From IMG/VR virus record IMGVR_UViG_3300030329_005946, positions 5,600 through 31,232 of that record: DNA of 25,633 nt; one strand, written 5' to 3'. The position numbers were made by a program, and so were the translations under genes. This DNA comes from a virus. The notes beneath the pieces are model-generated. The model saw nothing but the letters and a program-made list of their open reading frames with translations, ran no database searches and had not been told where the DNA came from. This document shows, in pieces, positions 5,496 through 12,899 of this stretch (the first letter of the stretch is position 1; every line of letters begins with the position of its first letter).

Positions 5496-5504
5496 GAGAG
5501 CAAA

Positions 5505-7013
5505 ATGACTTTGCCTATGTTGAGCACAAGTAGCTTGCAGTCGATGCTGCAAGAATACTATCGGGGTCCGGTTGCTGATCAACTGAACCAGGAAGTGCTG
5601 GCTGTTGAACTGTTCGAGAAGGGCAGTTTCACTTGGGCCGGTAAAAATGTGATTATTCCATTGCACACTGGACGTAACACTGGTGTTGGCTATCGTAATG
5701 AAGCCGGCGCTGCTACAGGTGGAGCTTTGCCTTCCGCTGGTATGCAGATTCACAATCGTATTGTTTCGAATGCTACGTTCTTGTATGGGCGTTTTGAGCT
5801 TTCGGGGCCGACGATGGCTTCTGCTTCCAAGGGTGGCATGAACTCGTTCATTGGCGCTCTTGATAACGAAATGACCCGTCTTGTTCAGGACATTCGTAAT
5901 CATGCAAACGTCAACTTTTTTGTTGGCAATGAGTGTCGTGGTCTGATTAATGAAAAGAAAGTTGGGCCAACTCTTGTTGGTGCTTCTACTTACAGCGCAA
6001 ACCCTGCTTTGCAGGTAATGGGTCCGGCTGTCACTTTCGAATATGATGGTGATTTTTCGGTGTTTGATGGCACTTGGGTCAGCTCTGCTGGTACTGCCCC
6101 TGCTGCTGTTAACGGCGTTGCTGCTGGTCAGGCTCAAAATGCTGTTCGCATTGATTTGGTTCGTCTGGATACTTACGAAAAGTTGCCATTGACCGGTAAC
6201 GATGCCGGTATCTTTGTTTCTGGCTTCAATAAGTCGCTTCGAACAATTGATATTGCTGGCGCTTCTTCGAATGTTCCAGGTACGCCTATCTTTACCACTG
6301 CTACGGTGACGCCTGGTGTTGGTATTGCGGTTTGCATGAACCAGAATCAGTTGTTTACTGCCGCTGTTCCTGCCAACTTGATGGGTACTTTCCGTTCTGT
6401 TGATCACGAGCCTCATGGCATTTTGCAGAATCTCTGCGATGATGCTTTGTTTAATATTGCTCGTAGTAATGGTTCTGCTGACGGCGGCGAGAGCTTGCAG
6501 TCAACTATTAGTACGCATGTTGTTGGTGTTGGTGCCGATGCTCGTGGTGCAGGTGCTTTTGATCCTGACCGTTTGCAGAAGCTTCTTGATGACATCGATG
6601 TTGTGTCTGGCAAGGCTCCGAATATGTGGATTATGCACAATTCGACCCGCCAGACTTACATTGCTGGTGCAATCTTGATTTCGGCTACGACTGGTGCGCG
6701 TGTTCAGCAGACTACTTCTGCTGTTACCGCTTCTGGTCTCGATGTTGGCTATGATGACAATGCTCTTGGGTACGGCGGCATTAAGATGCGCCGTAGTCGT
6801 CATTGTCCGAAGGGCATGTTCATTGCTTTGAGCACTGATGCATGGAAGCTGGCTGAGTTGAAGTCCGGTGATTTTGCCGATTTGGACGGCGCGATTCTTT
6901 CTCGTAAGGCAAATTCTGATGCTTGGGAAGGTTTCTGGCGCTGGTATCACCAAGTTGTTTGTTGTTACCCGAATGCCAACGGCATTCTCTTTGGGTTCAA
7001 CTTGGCTACATAA
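5505..7013 (+). CDS. Major capsid protein (502 aa)
   Basis: The N-terminal segment (YYRGPVADQLNQEVLAVELF then WAGKNVIIPLHTGRNTGVGY) and an all-alpha/beta, Gly- and Ala-rich body of this length fit the HK97-fold major capsid proteins of podovirus-like phages. It has no signal peptide or membrane segment. The C-terminal part (residues ~430-500: MRRSRHCPKGMFIALSTDAW, then WRWYHQVVCCYPNANGILFG) is typical of the end of such proteins, where the last strand returns to the core domain. The binding site AGGAG lies six bases upstream of ATG 5505. It follows the scaffold candidate and is followed at once by a strong terminator, as expected for the most heavily expressed late gene. I am confident of the role but not of the exact capsid family. 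Confidence 0.88.
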   Translation: MTLPMLSTSSLQSMLQEYYRGPVADQLNQEVLAVELFEKGSFTWAGKNVIIPLHTGRNTGVGYRNEAGAATGGALPSAGMQIHNRIVSNATFLYGRFELSGPTMASASKGGMNSFIGALDNEMTRLVQDIRNHANVNFFVGNECRGLINEKKVGPTLVGASTYSANPALQVMGPAVTFEYDGDFSVFDGTWVSSAGTAPAAVNGVAAGQAQNAVRIDLVRLDTYEKLPLTGNDAGIFVSGFNKSLRTIDIAGASSNVPGTPIFTTATVTPGVGIAVCMNQNQLFTAAVPANLMGTFRSVDHEPHGILQNLCDDALFNIARSNGSADGGESLQSTISTHVVGVGADARGAGAFDPDRLQKLLDDIDVVSGKAPNMWIMHNSTRQTYIAGAILISATTGARVQQTTSAVTASGLDVGYDDNALGYGGIKMRRSRHCPKGMFIALSTDAWKLAELKSGDFADLDGAILSRKANSDAWEGFWRWYHQVVCCYPNANGILFGFNLAT

Positions 7014-7036
7014 TCACAAACTTGTGGTTTAGTCTG

Positions 7037-7073
7037 GCTCCAGCCGTCCTTCGGGGCGGCTGGGGCTTTTTTT
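7037..7073 (+). terminator. Strong terminator after the capsid gene, with TTCG tetraloop
   Basis: Thirteen consecutive base pairs (two G-T) link 7037-7049 to 7054-7066, closed by C(TTCG)G, an extra-stable tetraloop. Seven Ts follow (7067-7073). The next gene begins five bases later with no room for a promoter, so downstream genes depend on read-through or on a promoter inside the capsid gene. Confidence 0.93.
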
Positions 7074-7078
7074 CTTAA

Positions 7079-7300
7079 ATGGGGTTTTTTGTGGATTGGA
7101 CTTGGAAGATTTTTGTGTTGACTCTTGCCGCTACCGTCGTGCATTTGAATATTTGGTTTGCGCGTTGGGTCTGGTTTCGATTGCGATTTGTTGAAGATAG
7201 GACCATGCTGGTGCCATCTGAATCTGGTCCGTTTGCGGATGCTATGTTAGATGATTTGGATCCAGAGATAGCGGAGATTATTGGCGATGGCTTCAGGTAG
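7079..7300 (+). CDS. Small membrane-anchored protein (73 aa)
   Basis: Unrecognised. A hydrophobic, Trp-rich segment at residues ~7-32 (WKIFVLTLAATVVHLNIWFA) is followed by a short basic stretch (RLRF) and an acidic C-terminal half (SGPFADAMLDDLDPEIAEII). This is a single-pass membrane or membrane-associated protein. ATG 7079 has no ribosome binding site, because the terminator T-run lies directly in front. GTG 7091, four codons later and preceded by GGGG, is an equally good start and would begin MDWTWKIF. The gene is wedged between the capsid terminator and a gene it overlaps by 14 bases. A role in head assembly or in membrane contact cannot be told apart. It is accepted as real because of its clean overlap with the next gene and its coding composition. 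Confidence 0.6.
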   Translation: MGFFVDWTWKIFVLTLAATVVHLNIWFARWVWFRLRFVEDRTMLVPSESGPFADAMLDDLDPEIAEIIGDGFR

Positions 7301-7652
7301 ATCGTTTGCAGATAGGCAGGCCGCTGCTGCTAGAATGTCTAGGAAAAGAAAAAAGAGCGCTGGCCTTCAGGCTGGCATGACTGGCCTTGGTGCTGTCATT
7401 GGCACTATTGTTCCAGGTGCCGGCACTGTTGCCGGTGCCGCTTTGGGCGGTGCTATTGGCGGTGCTATTGATACTGCTAGTGATGCTGCTTCTCGTGGGG
7501 TTCCTGATGAGCCTTCTGGGGGCCCTTTGGCGGGTTCTCCGCGTGGTGCTCTTGCCGATGTTGTTGACAGTATTGAAAAGGCTGACAAGTATAAGGGCGC
7601 CTACGACAAGATTTCTGATTGGGCTAAGAATTTTAGTCTCGGGGGGTTTTGA
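7287..7652 (+). CDS. Small Gly/Ala-zipper protein (121 aa)
   Basis: Unrecognised by name. A basic N-terminus (residues 1-28, ending SRKRKKSAG) is followed by a glycine-zipper segment (~29-65: GAVIGTIVPGAGTVAGAALG and GGAIGGAIDTA). Such segments insert in or pack against membranes and occur in phage internal and ejection proteins. The C-terminal part is polar (DSIEKADKYKGAYDKISDWA). ATG 7287 is preferred because GGAG lies ten bases upstream; TTG 7281 in the same frame is the alternative. It overlaps the preceding gene by 14 bases, and its stop codon shares the base A with the portal start (TGATG). Possibly a minor virion protein that helps the genome cross the membrane; this is inference from composition. 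Confidence 0.65.
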   Translation: MASGRSFADRQAAAARMSRKRKKSAGLQAGMTGLGAVIGTIVPGAGTVAGAALGGAIGGAIDTASDAASRGVPDEPSGGPLAGSPRGALADVVDSIEKADKYKGAYDKISDWAKNFSLGGF

Positions 7653-9508
7653 TGGGTTTGCCTTCAAAGATGACCGAGGCTGTTAGTAAGTCTAAAGAAG
7701 AAAAGGTTAGTCATCGTCGTCGTTGGAGAATGGCCTCCCTTTATCTTGCAGATCGTCAGTATTCTGATTTTACAAACAGAACTGGGCGTTATGTTGTAGA
7801 TCCGGACAACTCTAAGCGCCGTATAACCATAAATCGTATTGCTCCTATTTATCGTTCAGCTCTTGCTGCCCTTGCTGTTGATTATCCTAGTTGCGCTGTT
7901 GTTCCTTCCTCCGGAAGCTATGATGAGATTGTGAAGGCGATGGCGACCGAGCATTGGCTTAGGTGGTTTTGGAAGTCGGATCGTGTTCGCCATAAGGCCC
8001 GTAAGCTTTTTGCTTGGCAACTTCTTACTGGTACTGCCGCTCTTCATACTGTTCATGACCGCTCTCCCGGCATGACTTACGGTAATGTTTCTTTTGAGGT
8101 TGTTCGTCCTCAAGATTTATTTAAAGAGGAAGGCGCAAGAGACGAGTTTGAGGCCGAGTGGCTTGGTGTTCGGAGTTTTTATCCTCGGTCTGAGCTTAAG
8201 AAGATGTTTCCTGAGCGTTCTTCTGTGATTGATAAGATCATTCCTGCTGATCAGCGTTCAGAGAATGATGTTGGTCATCTTCCTGCCGATCGCATTGAAG
8301 TCTTTGATATTTATTCTAAAGATGGTTCTTGGGGTATTTGGGCAGGTTCGGACTGGCTATGGAAAGGTGAGACCCCAGACAAGTGTTGCCCTGTTTCTGT
8401 TGGCCGCTTTTTGGAGCTGCCAGGTGAGTTTTGGGGCGTGGGTCTTGTTGCTCCTCTTATTAGCATTCAGAACCAGTACAACCGCTCTCGTGCTCAGTGG
8501 CTTTTGAACACTGAGCTTATGGCAAACCCTATTTGGAAGGTTCCGCGCACTGCCGGGGTTCGAAAGATTCCAAGTAAGGCGGGCGCAATGTTGATGTACA
8601 ATATTGCTGGAGGAGAGCCGACTCAACAGGCCCCGGCTCCTCTCCCCGCCTATTTTAATGATTCTATTATGCAGCTTATTTCTGAGATGCATGATTCTGC
8701 CGGCGTTCACGGCCCTAGTCTCGGTAAGCGTGCTGTTGGCATTACTGCTGCTAAGGCTATGCAGGAGCTTAAGAGCGCAGACAATGCTCTTCTTGATTTG
8801 GTTCGAATTCAGGGTGAGGAGATGTTTGAGCGGGCAGCTACTTCTGCTTTGCTTTATGCTCGTCATTATATTGATGAGGAGTCGAACATTGGGGCCATGA
8901 GCTCTGAGGGTCACATTGTTCATCGTGCTATTGCTGGCGTGAATCTTGTGGATAATCCGCAGGTTCATATTGAGGCTGGTTCTTTGTTTACTGACCAGGT
9001 TGGCAATCGAGAGGATCGAATTGTTCGTTTGCTTGAGATGCAGCTTATTGATCCTGAGACCGCTTCTCGTGAGATTGCCTTTAGGACTGGCAACAAGTTT
9101 ATGCTGGATAAGATGAAGGCTTATAGTCGCGCTCAGGATGCTTTGCGTGCGATTGTCGTTGGTGGTCGCGCAATTAAGATTTATCCGGACGAAGACCTGA
9201 AGGCCTATAAGGATGTGTTTGGGGAGTTTGTTCACTCTGAGCGATTCTACCTTCTTGATCCTGTTCGTCAGGAGTATTTGCGAGATACTTTTGCTGCTAT
9301 TGCAACTTACGGGCAAGATCCACAGGCCTATATGATGCTGGCTCGCGGTACTGTTGTTCCGCGTCAAGACCCTCCGCAGCAGGCTCCTCGTGCTGCCGGT
9401 TTTAGTAATTCTGACGCCACTCGCCAGCAGATGTTTGAGTCTCAACAAGAAAGTTCTGCTATAAAGCAGGCCGCTGAGTCGACTCAGGGTGTAAGGAGTC
9501 CGATGTGA
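7652..9508 (+). CDS. Portal protein (618 aa)
   Basis: Forms the ring at one capsid vertex through which DNA is packaged and released. The length and pattern fit podovirus-type portals: an N-terminal alpha/beta region with RITINRIAPIYRSALAALAV (residues ~51-70), then the central VRPQDLF and WLGVRSFYPRSELKKMF segments. The region ~255-300 (FWGVGLVAPLISIQNQYNRS, then LMANPIWKVP) corresponds to the long crown and stem helices, and a Gln/Ala-rich C-terminal tail follows. No protease fusion is seen. ATG 7652 overlaps the previous stop (TGATG) and is preceded by a GGGGGG tract; an ATG-preceding TTG three bases upstream is unlikely. It lies downstream of the capsid gene, an unusual order, and is followed by two lysine-rich genes, the first starting inside the portal stop codon. 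Confidence 0.88.
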   Translation: MGLPSKMTEAVSKSKEEKVSHRRRWRMASLYLADRQYSDFTNRTGRYVVDPDNSKRRITINRIAPIYRSALAALAVDYPSCAVVPSSGSYDEIVKAMATEHWLRWFWKSDRVRHKARKLFAWQLLTGTAALHTVHDRSPGMTYGNVSFEVVRPQDLFKEEGARDEFEAEWLGVRSFYPRSELKKMFPERSSVIDKIIPADQRSENDVGHLPADRIEVFDIYSKDGSWGIWAGSDWLWKGETPDKCCPVSVGRFLELPGEFWGVGLVAPLISIQNQYNRSRAQWLLNTELMANPIWKVPRTAGVRKIPSKAGAMLMYNIAGGEPTQQAPAPLPAYFNDSIMQLISEMHDSAGVHGPSLGKRAVGITAAKAMQELKSADNALLDLVRIQGEEMFERAATSALLYARHYIDEESNIGAMSSEGHIVHRAIAGVNLVDNPQVHIEAGSLFTDQVGNREDRIVRLLEMQLIDPETASREIAFRTGNKFMLDKMKAYSRAQDALRAIVVGGRAIKIYPDEDLKAYKDVFGEFVHSERFYLLDPVRQEYLRDTFAAIATYGQDPQAYMMLARGTVVPRQDPPQQAPRAAGFSNSDATRQQMFESQQESSAIKQAAESTQGVRSPM

Positions 9509-9642
9509 TTAGTTATGGTCATAAAATTCGCGTTCAGGCGGCGAAGAATCTTAAGAAGAAGACCAAAAAGAAGAAGTTCTTTGATTACAATGACACTCCC
9601 GCTTGGGTCAAAAAGATCAAAAAGAAGAAGAAGAAGAAATGA
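9505..9642 (+). CDS. Tiny lysine-rich protein (45 aa)
   Basis: A GTG start at 9505 lies inside the last codons of the portal gene and has a near-ideal ribosome binding site (AAGGAG, 9493-9498, six bases upstream). It encodes MISYGHKIRVQAAKNLKKKT, a short aromatic/acidic middle (FFDYNDTPAW), and ends in a run of seven lysines. About 21 of 45 residues are Lys or Arg. It is too short for most gene finders. Its stop overlaps the next gene's ATG (ATGA), so the two are translationally coupled. The charge suggests binding to DNA, RNA or the acidic inside of a particle, for example as a minor packaged protein; this is inference. I recognise no family. Confidence 0.65.
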   Translation: MISYGHKIRVQAAKNLKKKTKKKKFFDYNDTPAWVKKIKKKKKKK

Positions 9643-10094
9643 ATGTTAAGTATAAGGTTCTCCGTGATGCGGCCAAGAAGTTGAAGAAGAAGTTGAAGAA
9701 GAGCTCGACGCGCAGTTCTCCCAAGGATGGCACTCGTGGTCCTTCTTCTTCTAAATCTTATGGTAAGCGAAAGAAGCAGCCAAAGGATGGCACTCGTGGT
9801 CCTTCTTCTTCTAAATCTTCTGGTAAGCGAGAGGAGTTGCAAGCGAGGCGATTGGCAAGCTTGAGAAAGCAGCCAGAGGATGGCACTCGTGATTATGGTT
9901 CTCGTAAATCTTTTCCTACTAGCCATTGGGAAAAGATACAGCCATTGGATGGCTTTCCCGTCCCTATGCACCCCCACTATGATCCTGACGTCCTCTATAA
10001 TGATGAGGATGACTTCCCTCACATGCAGGAGCATGAATATGGCGCTTTAGATAAGAAACGCGATAAAAAGCGAAAGAAGAAGATGAGGGCCTGA
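9639..10094 (+). CDS. Lysine-rich protein with internal tandem repeat (151 aa)
   Basis: Unrecognised, strongly basic and low in complexity. The N-terminus is a lysine-rich helix (residues ~8-24: DAAKKLKKKLKKS). A 20-residue unit follows twice (KDGTRGPSSSKSYGKRKKQP and KDGTRGPSSSKSSGKR...), then once in decayed form (EDGTRDYGSRKSF), a Pro/His/Asp-rich segment (DGFPVPMHPHYDPDVLYNDE) and a basic tail (KKRDKKRKKKMRA). ATG 9639 overlaps the stop of the 45-aa gene; a longer reading frame from 9603 would overlap that gene and lacks a start signal. The stop overlaps the adaptor candidate's start (TGATG). The basic ends and disordered, repeat-built middle suggest a nucleic-acid or virion-interior protein, or a hub for binding partners. 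No function can be assigned. Confidence 0.65.
   Translation: MNVKYKVLRDAAKKLKKKLKKSSTRSSPKDGTRGPSSSKSYGKRKKQPKDGTRGPSSSKSSGKREELQARRLASLRKQPEDGTRDYGSRKSFPTSHWEKIQPLDGFPVPMHPHYDPDVLYNDEDDFPHMQEHEYGALDKKRDKKRKKKMRA
9721..9830 (+). repeat. 60-base tandem duplication inside the lysine-rich gene
   Basis: Bases 9721-9770 and 9781-9830 are identical at 48 of 50 positions with an exact 60-base period. A shorter, more diverged third copy begins near 9876 (GAGGATGGCACTCGTGATTA). The period is a multiple of three, so the frame is kept. The near identity suggests a recent duplication. Confidence 0.85.
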
Positions 10095-10756
10095 TGAATA
10101 CTGGTGAAGTGAAGGCGTTTTTCCGCAGACTGGCCGCAGAGCCGGACCTCACCTTCTTTGACGCTTCTGCCGAGCAGGGAGCGTGCAAGCGTGGCCATAA
10201 TCGTTTTCGTCGCATTGTTATTAAGCATCGCCCTAAGTTTTGGGAAACGTTTGTTGATATTACGATTTCAAATTTGAAGGAGATTGATCTTGCAGGAGGT
10301 CCTGTGACTTTGTTTGGGGCGGCCCCTTCTGTTGGTCATGCGGCCCTTAAGATAACCTCGATGGCACAGATTGATTCTTCTTCGGCGATTACTTCTCTTT
10401 ATCGGTTTTGCAGGTCTCGTTCTGAGCTTCTTTCCGCTTATGATTTGACCGATCCTGTTGCCCTTATGTCTGGCCGTAAGATTGAGTTTCCTGATAAGAT
10501 TTCAGGGACTTTTAGGCTTTATTATGTGCCTAACTCTTCTGTTGACTGGACTTCTAATGTCGCGTTCGTTGACGACTTCTCTGAGTATCATGATTTGATT
10601 GCTTATTTTGCTTATGAGGAGTATGCCGCTCTTGATCAGGCATTTCCTGATGCTATTCGCTTGAAGTTGGATAGACTTCAGCGGGAGTTTGTTGAGCACC
10701 TTTCTGAGGGTGTTGTTCTTGATGTGGACCAGGTTAGTTATGAGGCTAATTGGTAG
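10094..10756 (+). CDS. Probable head-tail adaptor or minor virion protein (220 aa)
   Basis: The last third (residues ~138-182: FRLYYVPNSSVDW, then VDDFSEYHDLIAYFAYEEYA) has the pattern 'RLYYVP...DDF.....I.YAA...' common in phage adaptor-like proteins placed just after the portal in podovirus-like genomes; these form the ring that joins portal to tail. The first half is alpha/beta with no motif I recognise and contains AAPSVGHAALKITSMAQIDS. No membrane segment is present. The ATG overlaps the previous stop (TGATG). It lies 12 bases from the next gene's start. The adaptor call depends on position plus this C-terminal resemblance and is moderate. Confidence 0.6.
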   Translation: MNTGEVKAFFRRLAAEPDLTFFDASAEQGACKRGHNRFRRIVIKHRPKFWETFVDITISNLKEIDLAGGPVTLFGAAPSVGHAALKITSMAQIDSSSAITSLYRFCRSRSELLSAYDLTDPVALMSGRKIEFPDKISGTFRLYYVPNSSVDWTSNVAFVDDFSEYHDLIAYFAYEEYAALDQAFPDAIRLKLDRLQREFVEHLSEGVVLDVDQVSYEANW

Positions 10757-10768
10757 TTGGAGTTTCTG

Positions 10769-11344
10769 ATGTCTCGATCTTTTGGTAAAATGCTGCACTC
10801 TGGTGCTACCGGAACTGACCCTGTTCCTTCTATGCGCGGCGTGTTTGTTGCTGCTGGCCCAAACCAGCTTACGTTGGCTCCCGGTGGTCATTTTGCGGAT
10901 GATTACTTTAACGGCTGGTCTGTTTCTGTAGACACCGGCGCTTTGGCTGGTTCTGAATATACTATTACTGATTTTGTTGGTGCTACTGGCGTGGCTGTTG
11001 TCAGCCCTAATTGGTCGTCGGTTCCTGCGGCTACTGATTTTTATTCTGTTACCAACGACTTGAATTCTTATGCTTGCGGAAGAGGCATGGCTGTTATTAC
11101 AACCATGGTTACTTCTGGCACAAAGACCTTCACCCTCTGGGGTCTTACTTCGAGTGGCTGGGGGATTATCTTGGATTATGGCGATAATCCGAGTGCCGCC
11201 CATCCTGCTTCTACTGGTGAGCGGGCCGCTACTGTCGCTGGCCGCCTGTATCGCGACGTTGTTAATGTTGCTCCTTATGATTCTCTTTTTCTTCAGATGT
11301 CCGGCGGAACAGGGACGGCCTGGTCTTGGATAGACGCGGTTTGA
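10769..11344 (+). CDS. Beta-rich accessory virion protein, fibre- or decoration-like (191 aa)
   Basis: Residues ~24-75 show a compact beta motif (NQLTLAPGGHFADDYFNGWS, then ALAGSEYTITDFVGATGVAV and a closing Pro-Asn-Trp) of the kind that recurs in phage fibres, spikes and decoration proteins, usually read as 'yYngw.i.i.sG...G....I.dY.G.t.va.v...w'. The C-terminal half is also Gly/Ser/Thr-rich and probably beta, with GWGIILDYGDNPSAAHPAST and a final WSWIDAV. There is no signal peptide. ATG 10769 has GGAG six bases upstream; a TTG at 10757 in the same frame lacks that. It sits between the adaptor candidate and the lysis cassette. Which surface structure it belongs to is open. Confidence 0.55.
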   Translation: MSRSFGKMLHSGATGTDPVPSMRGVFVAAGPNQLTLAPGGHFADDYFNGWSVSVDTGALAGSEYTITDFVGATGVAVVSPNWSSVPAATDFYSVTNDLNSYACGRGMAVITTMVTSGTKTFTLWGLTSSGWGIILDYGDNPSAAHPASTGERAATVAGRLYRDVVNVAPYDSLFLQMSGGTGTAWSWIDAV

Positions 11345-11345
11345 T

Positions 11346-11636
11346 ATGGCTGATTGGCTTTCTGGTCATATTGAAGTTTTGCTGATGTTTGTCGGCGGCC
11401 TTTTTTCCCTTGGCGCTTTGTTGTGGCGCGGGGCTAGCGACACCCAGAAGGTTATAGGCAGTCTGACAATGATTGGTCATCGTCTTTCTGAGGTTGAAAA
11501 GAGCATTCGTATTGCTAGTGACTCTCGCGCTAAGTTGCATTCTCGTATTGATGATTTGGCCTCTCAGACTGATGGTCGCGTCAACGAGGTTCGTGAGCGT
11601 GTTGTTGTTTTGGAAACTAGGGTTGGTGGGGCGTGA
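11346..11636 (+). CDS. Membrane-anchored coiled-coil protein 1 (96 aa), lysis-cassette accessory
   Basis: One transmembrane segment near the N-terminus (residues ~9-27: IEVLLMFVGGLFSLGALLW) and then a long charged helix with heptad spacing (~45-95: RLSEVEKSIRIASDSRAKLH, RIDDLASQ, ERVVVLETRV). No signal peptidase or lipobox site. Size, topology and place before the endolysin suggest a holin accessory or spanin-like protein that sits in the inner membrane. Its start is one base after the previous stop. Its stop overlaps the GTG of a second protein of the same design (GTGA), and the two may pair through their coiled coils. The exact lysis role is inferred. Confidence 0.65.
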   Translation: MADWLSGHIEVLLMFVGGLFSLGALLWRGASDTQKVIGSLTMIGHRLSEVEKSIRIASDSRAKLHSRIDDLASQTDGRVNEVRERVVVLETRVGGA

Positions 11637-11980
11637 ACCTTGATGCTGGTGATATTGCCGTCGTGGGTGGGGGCGGGACTGCTGCTCTTGGTTTTGTTCT
11701 TGGGGTGGTCACTCGCTATGTTTCTCCCCGCCTTTCAGCCTTGAGTGGCCGTATTGAAAAGCTTGAGTCCGGCCTTGGTCGTGTTGATGAAAAGCATGAC
11801 TTGCTTTTGGATCGGGTTAAGGAAGGTCTTCTTGAGCAGAGGGAGATAACAGGCAAGAAGGTTACTGAGGTTCACCTTAAGCTTGATGCAGAGCTTGCTG
11901 ATCTTAGAAAGGATATTTCCACTGTTCGCGAGGGACTTGGCTACCTTCGTGGCAAAACCACAAAGTCGGGGTCTGAGTAA
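11633..11980 (+). CDS. Membrane-anchored coiled-coil protein 2 (115 aa), lysis-cassette accessory
   Basis: Same plan as the gene before it: a Gly/Val-rich transmembrane segment at residues ~7-30 (DIAVVGGGGTAALGFVLGVV) followed by a long coiled-coil helix (~33-105: LSALSGRIEKLESGLGRVDE, KKVTEVHLKLDAELADLRKD). GTG 11633 overlaps the preceding stop and has GTGGGG upstream. Its stop TAA shares its last base with the endolysin ATG. The pair could be diverged duplicates or a hetero-oligomer in the inner membrane. It may regulate lysis timing or span the periplasm; no named family is claimed. Confidence 0.65.
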   Translation: MNLDAGDIAVVGGGGTAALGFVLGVVTRYVSPRLSALSGRIEKLESGLGRVDEKHDLLLDRVKEGLLEQREITGKKVTEVHLKLDAELADLRKDISTVREGLGYLRGKTTKSGSE

Positions 11981-12645
11981 TGAGTTTTGTTCGCAATTCC
12001 GATGCGATTGATTGGGTAAAGGGGAAGCTGGATTCTTCTGAAAAGCTTACTTGGGATGACATTATTGAGCTTATAAGGTTTGCCCAGGACGAGCTTGGCG
12101 TTGCTCCTGACGGGAAGCCCGGAGCAAAGACTCTTTCTGCGCTTCGCGCCAACTCTGATTCTTCTTCCGATGTCCCCATCCCGCGTGGCCGTATTGGCAT
12201 GAAAAAGGTTTATGGTGATCCCAGCTGGGTCAAGCTTCCTCGTGGTCGTGCGGTTGATTTGGATGATGACTGGGAGAAAAACAATATCCGCTGGTTTCGA
12301 TTGCACACAGGAAAAAGAGTTCGCCTTCATAAGCTTATTGGCCATGAGTTTGTTGCTTTGTTTGAAAAGGCGTGCAAGGAGAGCGGGTATACCCCAAAAA
12401 GTGTTCAGACTTTTGTTCCGAGAGTTATCGGAGGAACGAACAGGCTTTCGACACACGCTCTTGGAATTGGAATCGACTTTGACCCTCGCGAAAATGCAAT
12501 GGGCGGCAGGAATTTGGTCAACCCCAATGAGCCGACTTTGGTTAGGCAGTTTCCGAAATTTCTAGAAGTCTTTCGTTCGGCAGGGTACACCTGTGGCGCC
12601 GACTGGAAAATGAAGGATGACATGCACATACAGAGAGGTGGATAA
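11980..12645 (+). CDS. Endolysin: peptidoglycan-binding domain plus M15 peptidase (221 aa)
   Basis: Cleaves peptide bonds in the cell wall at the end of infection. Residues ~20-57 look like a small peptidoglycan-binding helical domain (LTWDDIIELIRFAQDELGVA, then DGKPGAKTLSAL). Residues ~105-221 are an M15-type zinc peptidase (VanY/L-Ala-D-Glu endopeptidase group): the ligands are H159 and D166 in RLSTHALGIGIDFDP and H216 in DDMHIQ, with nearby D213/D214 and W209 fitting the active site. No signal peptide is seen, so release through a holin is expected; a holin candidate follows directly. The ATG overlaps the previous TAA (TAATG). The next gene has the same overlap. The two-domain layout is common in phages of Gram-negative hosts. 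Confidence 0.9.
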   Translation: MSFVRNSDAIDWVKGKLDSSEKLTWDDIIELIRFAQDELGVAPDGKPGAKTLSALRANSDSSSDVPIPRGRIGMKKVYGDPSWVKLPRGRAVDLDDDWEKNNIRWFRLHTGKRVRLHKLIGHEFVALFEKACKESGYTPKSVQTFVPRVIGGTNRLSTHALGIGIDFDPRENAMGGRNLVNPNEPTLVRQFPKFLEVFRSAGYTCGADWKMKDDMHIQRGG

Positions 12646-12899
12646 TGAGCGTCCCTATGGCTGTTTCTACTACAGAGGTTGTTGCAAAGGCCGCAGAGGC
12701 AGCCGGCAATAGTCTTTTGGACAGTGCTTGGCCTGTTCTTTCCCAATACTGGTGGCTGCCTACCGCGCTTTTGGTATTGCGCATTTCTCAGCCCTTTCTT
12801 TTCAAGCTTTCCCAGCGAACTGAGGCGACATGGGATGATAAGCTTGTGAAGGTTCTCGCTTGGATTATCGGTGCCGTTGAGCGCCGTAAGGACGATTAG
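12645..12899 (+). CDS. Putative holin (84 aa)
   Basis: Holins form inner-membrane holes that set lysis timing and release the endolysin. This protein has one clear hydrophobic segment (residues ~29-53: WPVLSQYWWLPTALLVLRIS) and then a polar turn (QRTEATWDDKLV) and an amphipathic C-terminal helix (KVLAWIIGAVERRKDD) with a charged end, common in small phage holins. The position between endolysin and spanin genes supports the call. A GAGG site lies shortly upstream of ATG 12645, which overlaps the endolysin stop. Another membrane protein of the cassette could be the true holin, so confidence is moderate. Confidence 0.65.
   Translation: MSVPMAVSTTEVVAKAAEAAGNSLLDSAWPVLSQYWWLPTALLVLRISQPFLFKLSQRTEATWDDKLVKVLAWIIGAVERRKDD

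Noticed and set aside
5241-6416. 391-aa open frame on the minus strand across scaffold and capsid genes
   Set aside because: It lies antisense to two strongly supported genes and has low-complexity Asn/Ser/Thr/Arg composition. The sense strand rarely uses TTA, CTA or TCA codons, so the antisense frame lacks stops by default.
8357-9448. 363-aa open frame on the minus strand across the portal gene
   Set aside because: Same cause: codon bias of the portal gene leaves the antisense frame open; no ribosome binding site or recognisable protein pattern.
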